Counted from the stretch's first letter, positions 9,438-19,238 are shown. The stretch: 64,000 nucleotides of DNA from Pelagibacterium limicola (GCF_015694405.1 NZ_JADQDB010000005.1:148589-212588), one strand, 5' to 3'. Notes: generated by a model from the letters alone, not told the origin. Numbers and translations are program-made.

Positions 9438-10535
9438 CTACCGCACAACGGTGACCCTTTCGGCCGCACGCGTAATGCCGGTATAAAGCCAGCGCGCCGC
9501 TTCCTCTCGGAAGACAAAGCTCTCGTCGAACAGATAGACGTTATCCCATTGGCTGCCCTGTGCCTTATGGACCGTAAGGCAGTAGCCATAGGTGAATTCA
9601 TCGTATTGGCGACGGAGTTGCCAGCTCATCTCTGCATCCTCTCCAGTAAAGAATGCCTCGTGAGTCCTGACTTTGGTCTGGACCGCGGTACGATCGGCAT
9701 CCTCGGGATCGATGGTCATTTCCAGCGTCCCGCCGGCCCGCTTCTTGATTTCCGCCACTGTCCATATCTGGCCATTCAAAAGCTTTTTCTGCGGATTGTT
9801 TCTAAGGCATACCAGCCGGTCCCCCTTCACGGGTATTTCCGGGGGCAGGTTTTTGAGTTCGCGGATGCGGTTGTTGTAGTGGAGCCGGGTCTTGTTGCGA
9901 CCGACAAGCACCTGATCGACACAAAGCACCTCGGACTGGTCGATGTCAGCGCGCGGGATCACCTTGCTCTCGCCATAAGTTCCGTAGTCGAGCCCCCTGC
10001 CCTCGCGGATATCGAGAGAAAGCCGCACCAGCGGGTTGTCACGTGCCTGGCGGTGAATTTCGGTAAGCATGATATCGGGTTCTTTCGCCGTGAAGAATCC
10101 TTCCCCCTGCACGGGCGGTAACTGGAACGGATCACCGAGCACCAGCACCTTGGTGCCAAAGCTCAAAAGATCGGTGCCCAGCACCTCATCGACCATCGAG
10201 ACTTCGTCGATGACGATCAAATCGGCATTGGCTGCCGCCGATTCCGGGTCGAGTACGAAACGCGGCTCGCCTTCCTTTTCGGAAATCCGCGTATAGATCA
10301 GCGAGTGGATCGTGGACGCGCCCTTGCAGCCGCGCTTGCGCATGACGAGTGCCGCCTTCCCTGTAAAAGCGGCGTATTTGACCGTTTTGACATCCTTGGC
10401 GAGATGCCGCGCGAGGGTGGACTTTCCGGTGCCCGCCCAGCCGAACAGGCGAAAAACCTGTGCGCCACCGGGATCCTTGAGCCAGGCCGCGACAGTTTTC
10501 AGCGCTGCGTCCTGCTGGCTGGACCAGACAACCAT
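9438..10535 (-). CDS. RecD-like ATP-dependent DNA helicase (UvrD/RecD SF1B type)
   Basis: A 365-residue superfamily-1B helicase with a single RecD2-like core and no RecBC partner nearby. Walker A is GWAGTGKSTLAR and Walker B is LIVIDEVSMVDE; the C-terminal helicase motifs are YCLTVHKAQGSQWDNV and YTGITRAAERVTVV. The start was set at the ATG at 10535 (MVVWSSQQ) because the longer frame would overlap the divergent DUF924 gene and its extra residues look non-coding. The cellular role cannot be read from context; related proteins act in DNA repair or resection. Confidence 0.85.
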   Translation of the reverse strand: MVVWSSQQDAALKTVAAWLKDPGGAQVFRLFGWAGTGKSTLARHLAKDVKTVKYAAFTGKAALVMRKRGCKGASTIHSLIYTRISEKEGEPRFVLDPESAAANADLIVIDEVSMVDEVLGTDLLSFGTKVLVLGDPFQLPPVQGEGFFTAKEPDIMLTEIHRQARDNPLVRLSLDIREGRGLDYGTYGESKVIPRADIDQSEVLCVDQVLVGRNKTRLHYNNRIRELKNLPPEIPVKGDRLVCLRNNPQKKLLNGQIWTVAEIKKRAGGTLEMTIDPEDADRTAVQTKVRTHEAFFTGEDAEMSWQLRRQYDEFTYGYCLTVHKAQGSQWDNVYLFDESFVFREEAARWLYTGITRAAERVTVVR

Positions 10536-10615
10536 TTCCGGGCCACACTTCTCTTCAAGAATCACGAATGGGCGAGAGTATCCTCGCCCCAACGCGAACA
10601 AAACAGGAAATTCCC

Positions 10616-11158
10616 ATGCAGTCCAAGGACGTTCTCGATTTCTGGTTTGTCGAACACGGGCCAGACGACTGGTATTCGGGCGATCCAGTGTTCGATGAAA
10701 AATGCGCAGAGCGGCTTTCGGCGGTCCACGCCAAGGCTGTGCGAAGCGAGCTTTGGACATGGCGGGAAACGGCCGAGGGGCGCCTTGCGGAAATCATTCT
10801 CCTCGACCAGCTTTCGCGGCAACTGTTCCGGGGCCGGCCCGAGGCTTTTGCTTCCGATACGTTGGCGCTGGCGCTGGCCCAGGAGGCTATCGCGCAAGGC
10901 TGTGACAAGCAGCTCGACCTCCATGGACGGCTTTTCCTCTACATGCCCTTCCAGCATGCGGAATCGCTGGTCATCCAGGAGGAATCGGTCCGACTTTTCA
11001 AAGGCCTGGGCGATGACGAATATCTGCCCTATGCGATCGAGCACCACGAGATCATCGAAAAGTTCGGCCGGTTCCCCTTGCGCAACAAGGCGGTGGGGCG
11101 AAAATCGACGCCGGAGGAAATCGCCTATATCGAGGGCCGTGGCGACAAGGCCTACTGA
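10616..11158 (+). CDS. DUF924 family protein
   Basis: A 180-residue soluble alpha-helical protein of the DUF924 family (TPR-like fold, no assigned activity). Characteristic segments are VLDFWF near the N-terminus, LLDQLSRQLFRG in the middle, and FLYMPFQHAESL followed by a C-terminal AIEHHEIIEKFGRFPLRN. The ATG at 10616 is preceded by AGGA at good spacing, so the 16-codon upstream extension was dropped. It is convergent with the PfkB kinase gene, and their stop codons overlap by 7 bp. Confidence 0.85.
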   Translation: MQSKDVLDFWFVEHGPDDWYSGDPVFDEKCAERLSAVHAKAVRSELWTWRETAEGRLAEIILLDQLSRQLFRGRPEAFASDTLALALAQEAIAQGCDKQLDLHGRLFLYMPFQHAESLVIQEESVRLFKGLGDDEYLPYAIEHHEIIEKFGRFPLRNKAVGRKSTPEEIAYIEGRGDKAY

Positions 11159-12072
11159 GCGGCGGCCTCGAGCTTTTCGCGCGGCACGATTGCGCCGTGA
11201 TAACCGATGACGATAGCGGCTGTCGCATGGCCCGCTTTCGCCGCCGTCTCGGGATCGGCGCCCTTGAGCCGGGCGGCGAGATAACCGCCGTTGAAACTGT
11301 CGCCCGCGCCAGTAGCATCGACCACTCTATCCGTTTTTTGCGCGGCAACGCGCCACAGCCCTTCTGCAGTCACCACCAAAGCGGGGTTGCCGCCGTTCTT
11401 TACGACTACCTCTTCGGCCCCCGCCTCGCGATAGCGTTGCGCTGTCGCCATATCGTCGGCGTCGCCAAAATAGGGTACTTCATCCTCATGGGTAGGCAGG
11501 ACGATACTTGATACGCCTGCCGCAGCCGTCAGCGCCTCGATCACCGCGTCCTTTCCGCTCCAGAGCGCGGGCCGGATATTGGGATCAAAGCAAACCGTGG
11601 CGCCGTTTCGGCGACGCTCACCGATAGCGCCGAGCAATTGCGCCTGCGCCTGGGGTGCCAGAATGGCGAGGGTGATGCCTGAAAAATAGATGACGTCAGC
11701 CCCGTCGAGCGCCTTGTTCAATGCGGCCTTGTCGTCGGCCAGGAGCTTGGCAGCCGAGGTGTCGCGCCAATAGGTGAAATGGCGGTCGCCATCGGCCTGA
11801 TGAATCATATAGAGACCCGGGCGCTTGCCCTTGATCTCGCTCACATGAGCGGTGCCGATACCGAAACCCTCGATATGCGTCCGCATCTGCCTTGAGTAGA
11901 GGTCGTCGCCGAGCGCTGTCAGATAGTCGACCTCCCATTCATCGCCCAGCCGCATCTTCAGATAGTAGGCCGTGTTGAGCGTGTCGCCGGCAAAGCCCAT
12001 GCGATAGGCGTTGTCCGCCCCCCCGCTCATTTCGATCATGGCCTCTCCGATGGAAACGACGCGCCCGACCAT
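11152..12072 (-). CDS. kdgK: PfkB-family sugar kinase, probably 2-dehydro-3-deoxygluconate kinase
   Basis: A 306-residue ribokinase-fold kinase. The signature near the C-terminus, DATGAGDSFNGGYLAARL, contains the catalytic aspartate and anion hole, and the N-terminal VSIGEAMIEM with a GGA-x-NAY segment fits KDG kinases. KDG kinase phosphorylates 2-keto-3-deoxygluconate for the Entner-Doudoroff pathway. No aldolase or uronate gene is adjacent, so the substrate assignment rests on family resemblance only. Confidence 0.75.
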   Translation of the reverse strand: MVGRVVSIGEAMIEMSGGADNAYRMGFAGDTLNTAYYLKMRLGDEWEVDYLTALGDDLYSRQMRTHIEGFGIGTAHVSEIKGKRPGLYMIHQADGDRHFTYWRDTSAAKLLADDKAALNKALDGADVIYFSGITLAILAPQAQAQLLGAIGERRRNGATVCFDPNIRPALWSGKDAVIEALTAAAGVSSIVLPTHEDEVPYFGDADDMATAQRYREAGAEEVVVKNGGNPALVVTAEGLWRVAAQKTDRVVDATGAGDSFNGGYLAARLKGADPETAAKAGHATAAIVIGYHGAIVPREKLEAAAQ

Positions 12073-12110
12073 CTGTTGCTTCCTCTGCCTGAAAGATGGG
12101 TGTGATTAGC

Positions 12111-12953
12111 CTATCCGTGACGGGCAAGATAGCCCTCGGCCGAGAGGACGATATCGGCATCGATCTCCCCGAGCGCCGAGAAATCCTTGCCTTCATATTC
12201 GATCGGCCACAGCACCTGCTGGATGGCGGCGAGGCGCGCGCGCCTCTTGTCATTGGCCCGGATGACGATCCACGGCGAATCGGCGGTATCGGTGGCCGCG
12301 AACATGCGATTGCGGGCTTCGGTATATTCGTCCCAGCAATCGAGGGCCTTGAGATCGACCGGCGAGAGTTTCCAGATTTTCACCGGATCGTGCCGGCGGT
12401 CGTGAAAGCGCTTCAACTGCATTTCCCGCCCGATCTCGAGCCAGAACTTGAAAAAATAGACCCCGGAATCATTGAACAACCGCTCAAACCCCGGTGCCTC
12501 GCGCAGAAAGGTTTCGGTCTCGTCCGCCGTACAGAAGCCCATAACGGGTTCCACCACCGCACGGTTGTACCAGGAGCGGTCGAACAAAACGATTTCACCC
12601 CCCGCAGGGAAGTGTTCGACATAGCGCTGGAAATACCATTGCGTGCGCTCGCGGTCCGAGGGTTTGGGCAGTGCCACGGTACGCGCGTTGCGCGGGTTGA
12701 GGTTTTCGAGAAACCTCTTGATCGTACCGCCCTTGCCGGCCGAATCCCTGCCTTCGAAGAGCGCCAGCACCCGCTGGTCGGACTTGAGAAGATGGGACTG
12801 GAGCTTGACCAATTCGATCTGGAGCGCGCGCAGGCGCTTTTCGTACGCTTTGGAATCGAGCGGTTCCTCATAGGGATAGCCGCCGCTGGTCAGCGCGTTT
12901 TTTCTGATCGCCTTGGGCAACTCGGGATTTTCGAGATCGAACGCATCGGACAT
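12111..12953 (-). CDS. ppk2: Polyphosphate kinase 2 family protein
   Basis: A 280-residue single-domain PPK2. Walker A is FEGRDSAGKGG, the Walker B/lid region is LFDRSWYNRAVVEPVMGF, and the Arg-rich lid (RERTQWYFQRYV) precedes it. PPK2 enzymes use inorganic polyphosphate to phosphorylate nucleoside mono- or diphosphates, or run in reverse. The length and motif set suggest a class I (NDP-phosphorylating) enzyme, but class cannot be assigned firmly by eye. It is divergent from phoR, so a phosphate-storage gene sits directly beside the phosphate-sensing cluster. Confidence 0.9.
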   Translation of the reverse strand: MSDAFDLENPELPKAIRKNALTSGGYPYEEPLDSKAYEKRLRALQIELVKLQSHLLKSDQRVLALFEGRDSAGKGGTIKRFLENLNPRNARTVALPKPSDRERTQWYFQRYVEHFPAGGEIVLFDRSWYNRAVVEPVMGFCTADETETFLREAPGFERLFNDSGVYFFKFWLEIGREMQLKRFHDRRHDPVKIWKLSPVDLKALDCWDEYTEARNRMFAATDTADSPWIVIRANDKRRARLAAIQQVLWPIEYEGKDFSALGEIDADIVLSAEGYLARHG

Positions 12954-13036
12954 CTGGACCGCCTCTCCTTGGACACATTCTATTTACGCAGTCGGGGCCA
13001 AGCTGATAAGCCCTTGGGCGTCATCATCGCGTTGTC

Positions 13037-14353
13037 ATGGATGTCCGATATGCCAGTGCCATGCTGGACGGTCGATTCGCTATGAGATTGGATCCGCCAG
13101 CCCACCTGTCGCCCCGTCGCGGCGTTCGTTTTCCCGCGCATCCGGCTTTCGCCGTCTGGATGGCCGGCGTTGTTATCCTGGGTGTATTGATGGCGTTCGG
13201 ACGGCTTTCCCTTGTCGATGGTTTCGGGTCGGTTGTCGGCCTCGGCGTCCTGAGCACGCTTGTGGCGCGGCTCACCGGGCGGCGCGGCGGCGAGAACAGG
13301 CAAACGGCGGTTGATAGTGGGCTCGACCCCAACGTGGCCCGTTTCGCCGATACGCTCGCTGAACCCTGCCTGCTGGTCAACGAGCGCGCCGTGATTGTCT
13401 ATTCCAACCCGGCTGCGGTCCAGCGTTTCCCGCGCGCCAAAGTGGGCGATCCCCTTGCCTTCACCCTGCGCAATCCCGAACTCGTCGAAGCTCTCGGCAG
13501 GGTGCAGGAAACCGGCGAAGCCCAGCGTAGCGAGCTTCATATCACTGCCCCCAACGACGTCTGGTATCGGGCCGTCGTCGTCCCGTACCGGCCCCATGGC
13601 GAGGATGGCGTGCAATTTACGTCCATTTCGCTTTACGACTTCACCGAACAGAAGCGTACCGACCGGATGCGCGCCGATTTCATCGCCAATGCCAGCCATG
13701 AATTGCGCACGCCGCTCACCTCGCTTTCCGGGTTCATCGAGACGCTGCAGGGGTCGGCGGCAAACGATGAAAAGGCGCGGGCGCGTTTCCTCGGCATCAT
13801 GCGTGGACAGGCCGAGCGCATGTCGGCGCTGATTGATGATCTTTTGTCCCTCTCGCGCATCGAATTGCGCCAGCACGTCAAGCCAACCGGCGAGGTCAAT
13901 CTCAACCTGCTGATCCGCGAGGTCGCGGAATCGCTCGAGCCGCGACTGGCCGAAGGCGGGGTGGCGCTAAAGCTCGATCTCCCGGATGCTCCGGTCATCA
14001 TCAATGGCGACCGGCAGGAGCTCTACGAGGTCATCGAGAATCTCGCCGACAATGCACTCAAATATGGTGGCGCGGGCGGCAGGATCGAAATCACGCTTAC
14101 CCCCGACGCCTCGCGCTCGGGGGCCCATCATGGATTGACGGTCACCGATTTCGGCCAGGGGATTGCCGAAGAGCACGTGCCGCGCCTCACCGAGCGCTTC
14201 TATCGTGTGGACAGCGAGACCACGCGCGGCAAGAAGGGGACGGGGCTGGGCCTGGCCATCGTGAAGCACATTGTCTCGCGCCACGAGGGCGAAATGACCA
14301 TCCGCTCCAAGCCCGGCGAGGGAACACGGGTCGAGATCCTGCTCCCGCGCTGA
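13037..14353 (+). CDS. phoR: Phosphate regulon sensor histidine kinase PhoR
   Basis: A membrane histidine kinase of 438 residues. Two N-terminal TM helices (about residues 36-85) are followed by a PAS domain, the HisKA phosphoacceptor box (ANASHELRTPLTSLSGF), the N box (ENLADNALKYG), and glycine-rich ATP-lid motifs (DFGQGIAEEH; GTGLGLAIVKHI). It phosphorylates PhoB under phosphate limitation. The start is uncertain: the ATG at 13037 and the ATG at 13082 both lack a strong ribosome-binding site. Position immediately before pstS, with phoB at the far end of the cluster, supports the name. Confidence 0.9.
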   Translation: MDVRYASAMLDGRFAMRLDPPAHLSPRRGVRFPAHPAFAVWMAGVVILGVLMAFGRLSLVDGFGSVVGLGVLSTLVARLTGRRGGENRQTAVDSGLDPNVARFADTLAEPCLLVNERAVIVYSNPAAVQRFPRAKVGDPLAFTLRNPELVEALGRVQETGEAQRSELHITAPNDVWYRAVVVPYRPHGEDGVQFTSISLYDFTEQKRTDRMRADFIANASHELRTPLTSLSGFIETLQGSAANDEKARARFLGIMRGQAERMSALIDDLLSLSRIELRQHVKPTGEVNLNLLIREVAESLEPRLAEGGVALKLDLPDAPVIINGDRQELYEVIENLADNALKYGGAGGRIEITLTPDASRSGAHHGLTVTDFGQGIAEEHVPRLTERFYRVDSETTRGKKGTGLGLAIVKHIVSRHEGEMTIRSKPGEGTRVEILLPR

Positions 14354-14447
14354 GCCCGAACCTTCTCCCCCTGTAACGGAACTACCTGCACGCAATTGCT
14401 TTGCACAGATCTCGCGCTGAATTTCTCTTTTTTTCCAGCAATTTAAG

Positions 14448-14481
14448 CCGTCATCCAAGTGTCATTTGACCGTCATATAAG
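14448..14481 (+). promoter_or_regulatory. Pho box and pst promoter
   Basis: Three 7-bp direct repeats, CCGTCAT (14448), GTGTCAT (14459) and CCGTCAT (14470), are spaced exactly 11 bp apart with 4-bp spacers (ccaa, ttga). This is the PhoB-binding architecture. A -10-like hexamer TATAAG (14476-14481) starts 10 bp after the second repeat, the spacing used at PhoB-activated promoters that lack a good -35. The element lies ~115 bp upstream of the pstS ATG. Confidence 0.85.
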
Positions 14482-14594
14482 CGTTAGCTGCGGGTTCTAG
14501 GTTGCGCTCGTTTCGCGATGGGACGTCCTCTCGGGCGCGTTCATCACAGGGGGCAACAGCCCGGACGCTTCTGACACCAAGGAAGATCAGAATC

Positions 14595-15635
14595 ATGAAA
14601 ACCGCACTTTACGCCAGCGCCGCTGCGCTCGCCGTCGTTGCCGCATTTGGCGCAACCGCTGCGAACGCCCAGAGCCGTGACCAGATTCGCATCGTGGGCT
14701 CCTCCACGGTGTTCCCTTACACCCAGGCCGTTGCCGAACAGTTTTCCGCGATGACTGGCGGCACGGCGCCCGTCGTCGAAGGTACCGGTACAGGGGGTGG
14801 CATGCGCATCTTCTGCGAGGGCGTAGGCACCGAATACCCCGACATCACCGGCGCTTCGCGCCCCATGACCCGGTCTGAATATGACGCCTGCATTGCCAAT
14901 GGCGTGGATAGCGTGACCGAGGTTCTTATCGGCTATGACGGCCTCTCCATCGCCATCTCGCAGGATGGCGCCGACATGGACCTGACCAAGGCCCAGATTT
15001 TCCAGGCCCTCGCTGCCAAGGTCGAGATCGACGGCGAAATCGTCGACAATCCCTACCGCCGCTGGTCCGATATCGACGCTTCGCTTCCCGACATGGAAAT
15101 CGAGGTTCTCGGCCCCCCGCCGACCTCTGGCACCCGCGACGCGTTTGTTGAACTCGTCATGCACCCCGGCTGTGCCGCATTCCCGGCTATTGCCGCCCTT
15201 GAAGGGGACGAGCGCCGCAACGTTTGCGATCGCATGCGCCAGGACGGACCGTTCATTGAAGCCGGCGAGAACGACAACCTCATCGTTCAGCGCCTCAATG
15301 CCGACAGCGGGGTTCTCGGCATCTTCGGCTACTCGTTCCTTTACGAGAACCAGGACACCCTCAAGCCCGTCCTGATCGAAGGCGTCGAGCCCAATGAAGA
15401 CACGATCGGCGATGGTTCGTACGGCGTAGCGCGCCCGCTGTTCTTCTACATCAAGAACGCCCACCGCGGCGTCATCCCCGGCCTTGAAGAATTCGTGACC
15501 GAGTACGTGTCCGAAGATTCCTTCGGCCCGGGCGGCTACCTCGAAGAACGCGGCCTGATCGCGCTTTCCGACGAAGACCGCGAAGCAACTCGCCAGCGCG
15601 TTGCCGCCGGCGAACACTTCGACCGCTACCAGTAA
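14595..15635 (+). CDS. pstS: Phosphate ABC transporter substrate-binding protein
   Basis: A 346-residue periplasmic phosphate-binding protein. It opens with a Sec signal peptide (MKTALYASAAALAVVAAFGA..ANAQS) and then IVGSSTVFPYTQAVAEQF, where the GSST loop contacts phosphate; GPPPTSGTRDAF is the second phosphate-binding loop. The start is the ATG at 14595 behind AAGGA; the frame extends further upstream, but that part would lack a signal peptide start. It follows the Pho box and is followed by an attenuator, as expected for the most abundant product of the operon. Confidence 0.95.
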   Translation: MKTALYASAAALAVVAAFGATAANAQSRDQIRIVGSSTVFPYTQAVAEQFSAMTGGTAPVVEGTGTGGGMRIFCEGVGTEYPDITGASRPMTRSEYDACIANGVDSVTEVLIGYDGLSIAISQDGADMDLTKAQIFQALAAKVEIDGEIVDNPYRRWSDIDASLPDMEIEVLGPPPTSGTRDAFVELVMHPGCAAFPAIAALEGDERRNVCDRMRQDGPFIEAGENDNLIVQRLNADSGVLGIFGYSFLYENQDTLKPVLIEGVEPNEDTIGDGSYGVARPLFFYIKNAHRGVIPGLEEFVTEYVSEDSFGPGGYLEERGLIALSDEDREATRQRVAAGEHFDRYQ

Positions 15636-15642
15636 AAACGAC

Positions 15643-15675
15643 GGGGGGCCGGAAAACATCCGGTCTCCCCTTTTT
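15643..15675 (+). terminator. Attenuating terminator between pstS and pstC
   Basis: A GC-rich hairpin, GGGG-(GG)-CCGGA, loop AAACA, TCCGG-(TCT)-CCCC, is followed by TTTTT. It lies 8 bp after the pstS stop and before pstC. Partial termination here would give more PstS than membrane components. The call is from the visible stem and T-tract only. Confidence 0.75.
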
Positions 15676-15703
15676 CCAGGGCAAAGACGGGGAATCATTG
15701 GCG

Positions 15704-17083
15704 ATGCTTGGATATCTGGTTCTGGCCATCATCGTTTTCTCGCTTGCCGCCTTTTATGTCGGACGGTCCGCCGGCAACCGCTTTGTCGCCGTCGAGGGTG
15801 CAGCCACCCACTCGCTTCCCGGATATCACGGGGCTTTTGTCGCCATATGGGTAGGCGTGCCGGCGCTGGTTCTCGTGTTGCTCTGGCTCCTGTTCCAGGA
15901 AACGGTTATCGACGGCCTCCTGCTTGCCGGCCTGCCAGCCGGAGCGATAGACGGTCTGAGCGCGGCACAGACCCGGCTCCTTCTTTCCGAGATCAAGAAC
16001 GTCGCTGGGGGGCGGATGTTCGGTACGCCGTCCGAGATGGTTCTCGAGGCCGCCCAAACCTATCTCCGCTGGCAGGGGATTGCAGGATGGGCGATGATCG
16101 TCGTCGCCGTCGCAATCATGCTGATCGGCGGATTCCTGGCCTATACGCGGCTTGCACCGCGTTTTCGCGCCCGGCACGGCGTCGAGCGGTTCGTGACCGC
16201 TTTCATGATTTTCTGTTCCGCCGCCGCGATCCTCACGACACTGGGCATCATCGTTTCGCTGGTTTACGAGTCGCTTCAGTTCTTTGCGATGGTCCCGGCG
16301 CATGAATTCTTCTTCGGCCTCAACTGGGAACCGCAGATTCCGATCCGCGACGACCAGGTGGCTGGTGCCGGCGCCTTCGGGGCGGTACCGGTCTTTCTCG
16401 GAACACTGCTGATCGCCACCATCGCCATGATCATCGCCATTCCGGTGGGGATATTCTCTGCAATTTATCTGGTCGAGTACGCCGACAAGAACGTACGCAA
16501 CTTCATAAAGCCGATCCTGGAAATCCTAGCGGGCGTCCCGACGGTGGTTTATGGCTTTTTCGCCGTTCTGACCGTCGCGCCTGCCATCCGACAGGCCGGT
16601 AATCTCCTGGGCCTTTCGACTTCGCCCAATTCCGCGCTCGCCGCCGGTCTTGTCATGGGCATCATGGTCATCCCCTTCATTTCCTCGCTCTCGGACGATG
16701 CCTTGCGCGCTGTGCCGCGCTCGCTGCGCGATGGCTCGCTCGCGATGGGTGCGACGCGGGGCGAGACGATCACCAAGGTTCTGGTCCCGGCCGCCCTGCC
16801 CGGCATCATGGGCGGCGTCCTGCTCGCCTTTTCGCGTGCCATTGGCGAAACCATGATCGTGGTCATGGCCGCAGGTCTGATCGCCACCATGACCATCAAC
16901 CCCCTCGACTCGGTGACAACGGTTACCGTGCAGATCGTGACGCTTCTGATCGGGGATACTGCATTCGACAGCCCCAAGACGCTCGCTGCCTTCGCTCTGG
17001 GGCTCGTGTTGTTTGTGGTGACGCTGTGCCTCAACGTCGTCGCGCTGACCATCGTGCGCAAATATCGCGAACAATATGACTGA
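15704..17083 (+). CDS. pstC: Phosphate ABC transporter permease PstC
   Basis: An inner-membrane permease of 459 residues, longer than the ~320-residue E. coli protein because of an N-terminal extension with extra TM helices (about residues 1-190), as is usual in alphaproteobacteria. The ABC-permease EAA-type loop is visible around LRDGSLAMGATRGETITKVL. The start is ambiguous between TTG at 15698 and ATG at 15704, both downstream of GGGGA; ATG was preferred. It is followed by pstA with an 11 bp gap. Confidence 0.92.
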   Translation: MLGYLVLAIIVFSLAAFYVGRSAGNRFVAVEGAATHSLPGYHGAFVAIWVGVPALVLVLLWLLFQETVIDGLLLAGLPAGAIDGLSAAQTRLLLSEIKNVAGGRMFGTPSEMVLEAAQTYLRWQGIAGWAMIVVAVAIMLIGGFLAYTRLAPRFRARHGVERFVTAFMIFCSAAAILTTLGIIVSLVYESLQFFAMVPAHEFFFGLNWEPQIPIRDDQVAGAGAFGAVPVFLGTLLIATIAMIIAIPVGIFSAIYLVEYADKNVRNFIKPILEILAGVPTVVYGFFAVLTVAPAIRQAGNLLGLSTSPNSALAAGLVMGIMVIPFISSLSDDALRAVPRSLRDGSLAMGATRGETITKVLVPAALPGIMGGVLLAFSRAIGETMIVVMAAGLIATMTINPLDSVTTVTVQIVTLLIGDTAFDSPKTLAAFALGLVLFVVTLCLNVVALTIVRKYREQYD

Positions 17084-17093
17084 GGACCGAAAG

Positions 17094-18377
17094 ATGACCG
17101 ATATCACCGCCCCCTCAGTTACCTTTGCCGACCCGGATCGCATGGCGGCGCTGCGTCGCCGACGCTATGCCGCCGACCTCCGGCTCCGTTTTTACGGCAT
17201 CGCCGCCATCTGCACCGCGATCGGTCTTCTGGGCATTCTTGTCACGACGCTGGTCATCGGAGGGTATTCGGCCTTCACCCAAACCCATATCCGCGTTGCC
17301 TTCGATATTTCCGAAGACCTGGTGGACCGAGGCGATCCGGCGCAAGGGCGTTGGCGGACCGTCGTTTCCGACGCAATCGAGGAGATGTTCACGGGTGTAG
17401 AGGGCGCCGATATGCGTGCGGCGGGGCAGATTCTCACCAACAACACCCAGTTCATCGTGCGCGATGCGGTTTTGCGCAATCCGGGCGTCATCGGATCGAC
17501 CCTGGTGCTCGAAATTCCCGCGGCCGACCCTTATGACCAGCTCAACAAGGGGGTCATCAACCGCGACCTGCCGGAGAGCCGCCGCCGCCTCAACGACGGC
17601 CAGATCGCGCTCTGGGACGTGTTGGTTGAACAAGGCCGCGTTTCGCGCCCGTTCAATTGGGCGCTGTTCTTTAACGCGGACAGCCGTTTCCCCGAGCTTG
17701 CCGGGCTCGCCGGCGCCATCACCGGCTCCTTCTATGCACTTCTTGTGTGTTTCGTGATCAGCTTTCCCGTGGGGATTGCTGCGGCGGTCTATCTCGAGGA
17801 ATTTGCGCCGCGCAACCGGCTCACCGACATCGTCGAGGTCAATATCAACAACCTTGCCGCCGTGCCTTCCATCGTCTTCGGTTTGCTCGGGCTCGCCGTG
17901 TTCCTGCAGACCTTCGGGCTGCCGCGCTCGGCCCCGCTGGTGGGCGGCCTTGTGCTGGCGCTCATGACATTGCCCACTATCATCATCGTCACCCGTGCTT
18001 CACTCAAGGCGGTTCCGCCCTCGATTCGTGAGGCGGCACTGGGCATGGGCGCGTCGCGCCATCAGGTCATCATGCACCACGTGCTGCCGCTTGCGCTGCC
18101 CGGCATATTGACCGGCACGATCATCGGCCTGGCCCAGGCCCTGGGTGAAACCGCTCCGCTCCTGCTCATCGGCATGAATGCCTTTATTACCAGCCCGCCG
18201 GGCGGCGTCATGGAGGCCTCGACTGCGCTTCCGACCCAGATCTTCATCTGGGCCGACAGCCCCGAACGCGGCTTTGTCGCGCGTACGTCGGCAGGTATTC
18301 TCGTGCTGCTGGGCTTCCTCATCACCATGAACGCCGTCGCGATCTTTTTGCGGCAACATCTTCAGCGCACCTGGTAA
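17094..18377 (+). CDS. pstA: Phosphate ABC transporter permease PstA
   Basis: The second inner-membrane permease, 427 residues. TM1 (about residues 30-55) is followed by a ~160-residue periplasmic insertion typical of alphaproteobacterial PstA (DUF3333-type), then the five-helix permease core with the EAA loop [20 protein letters not shown]. The ATG at 17094 has GAGGA seven bases upstream and was preferred over the in-frame ATG at 17076, which overlaps pstC. Confidence 0.92.
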   Translation: MTDITAPSVTFADPDRMAALRRRRYAADLRLRFYGIAAICTAIGLLGILVTTLVIGGYSAFTQTHIRVAFDISEDLVDRGDPAQGRWRTVVSDAIEEMFTGVEGADMRAAGQILTNNTQFIVRDAVLRNPGVIGSTLVLEIPAADPYDQLNKGVINRDLPESRRRLNDGQIALWDVLVEQGRVSRPFNWALFFNADSRFPELAGLAGAITGSFYALLVCFVISFPVGIAAAVYLEEFAPRNRLTDIVEVNINNLAAVPSIVFGLLGLAVFLQTFGLPRSAPLVGGLVLALMTLPTIIIVTRASLKAVPPSIREAALGMGASRHQVIMHHVLPLALPGILTGTIIGLAQALGETAPLLLIGMNAFITSPPGGVMEASTALPTQIFIWADSPERGFVARTSAGILVLLGFLITMNAVAIFLRQHLQRTW

Positions 18378-18397
18378 ACCAGCAAGGACCGCTCAAA

Positions 18398-19225
18398 ATG
18401 GCCAATCCAGCTCCAACGCCGGCGATGGAAAGCTTCCAGACCGTCCGCACCGCCGACGCCAACGCCAATCCGGCGCGCTTGAAAGCAGACGGGGTCAACG
18501 TGTTCTATGGCGAGAAGCAAGCGTTGTTCGACGTTTCGATCGACATCCCGGAAAAGTCGGTTTCCGCCTTCATCGGGCCTTCGGGCTGCGGCAAATCCAC
18601 CTTCCTGCGCTGCATCAACCGGATGAACGATTCCATCGAAGGGTGCCGGGTAACCGGAGATATCACGCTCGACGGCGAGAATCTTTATGATGCGCGCCTC
18701 GACGTAGTGGAGCTTCGCGCACGGATCGGGATGGTGTTCCAGAAGCCCAATCCTTTTCCGAAGTCGATCTTTGAGAATGTCGCCTACGGCCCCAAGATCC
18801 ACGGGCTGGCGCGGGACAAGACCGACCTTGAGGAGATCGTTGTTTCCTCGCTCAAGAAGGCAGGGCTGTTCGAGGAGGTCAAGGACCGGCTTCATGCGCC
18901 CGGCACGGGCCTGTCCGGCGGCCAGCAGCAACGGCTTTGCATCGCGCGCGCCATTGCCGTCGGCCCCGAGGTAATCCTGATGGACGAGCCGTGCTCCGCG
19001 CTCGACCCGATTGCCACCGCCATCATCGAGGAACTGATCGACGAGTTGCGCGAGAACTACACCATCGTCATCGTCACCCATTCGATGCAACAGGCGGCGC
19101 GTGTTTCGCAAAAAACCGCTTTCTTCCACCTGGGCAAGCTGATCGAAGAAGGGCCGACCGAGGGCATATTCACCAATCCGCGCGAAAAGCGCACACAGGA
19201 CTACATCACGGGCCGTATCGGCTAA
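18398..19225 (+). CDS. pstB: Phosphate ABC transporter ATP-binding protein
   Basis: The 275-residue ATPase of the Pst transporter. Walker A is [12 protein letters not shown], the ABC signature is [14 protein letters not shown], Walker B is [13 protein letters not shown], and the switch histidine is in [14 protein letters not shown]. The stretch [18 protein letters not shown] is characteristic of PstB. The first ~28 residues are a low-complexity extension before the ABC fold. It sits between pstA and phoU in the standard order. Confidence 0.97.
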   Translation: MANPAPTPAMESFQTVRTADANANPARLKADGVNVFYGEKQALFDVSIDIPEKSVSAFIGPSGCGKSTFLRCINRMNDSIEGCRVTGDITLDGENLYDARLDVVELRARIGMVFQKPNPFPKSIFENVAYGPKIHGLARDKTDLEEIVVSSLKKAGLFEEVKDRLHAPGTGLSGGQQQRLCIARAIAVGPEVILMDEPCSALDPIATAIIEELIDELRENYTIVIVTHSMQQAARVSQKTAFFHLGKLIEEGPTEGIFTNPREKRTQDYITGRIG

Positions 19226-19238
19226 GGGAGAAGCGGCG

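Noticed and set aside
13018-13038. Two GTCAT-containing heptamers before phoR as a second Pho box
   Set aside because: The repeats GCGTCAT and TTGTCAT are 14 bp apart, not 11, and run into the start codon.
12096-13085. 329-codon plus-strand ORF across ppk2
   Set aside because: Antisense shadow of the well-supported PPK2 gene; residue pattern shows no domain.
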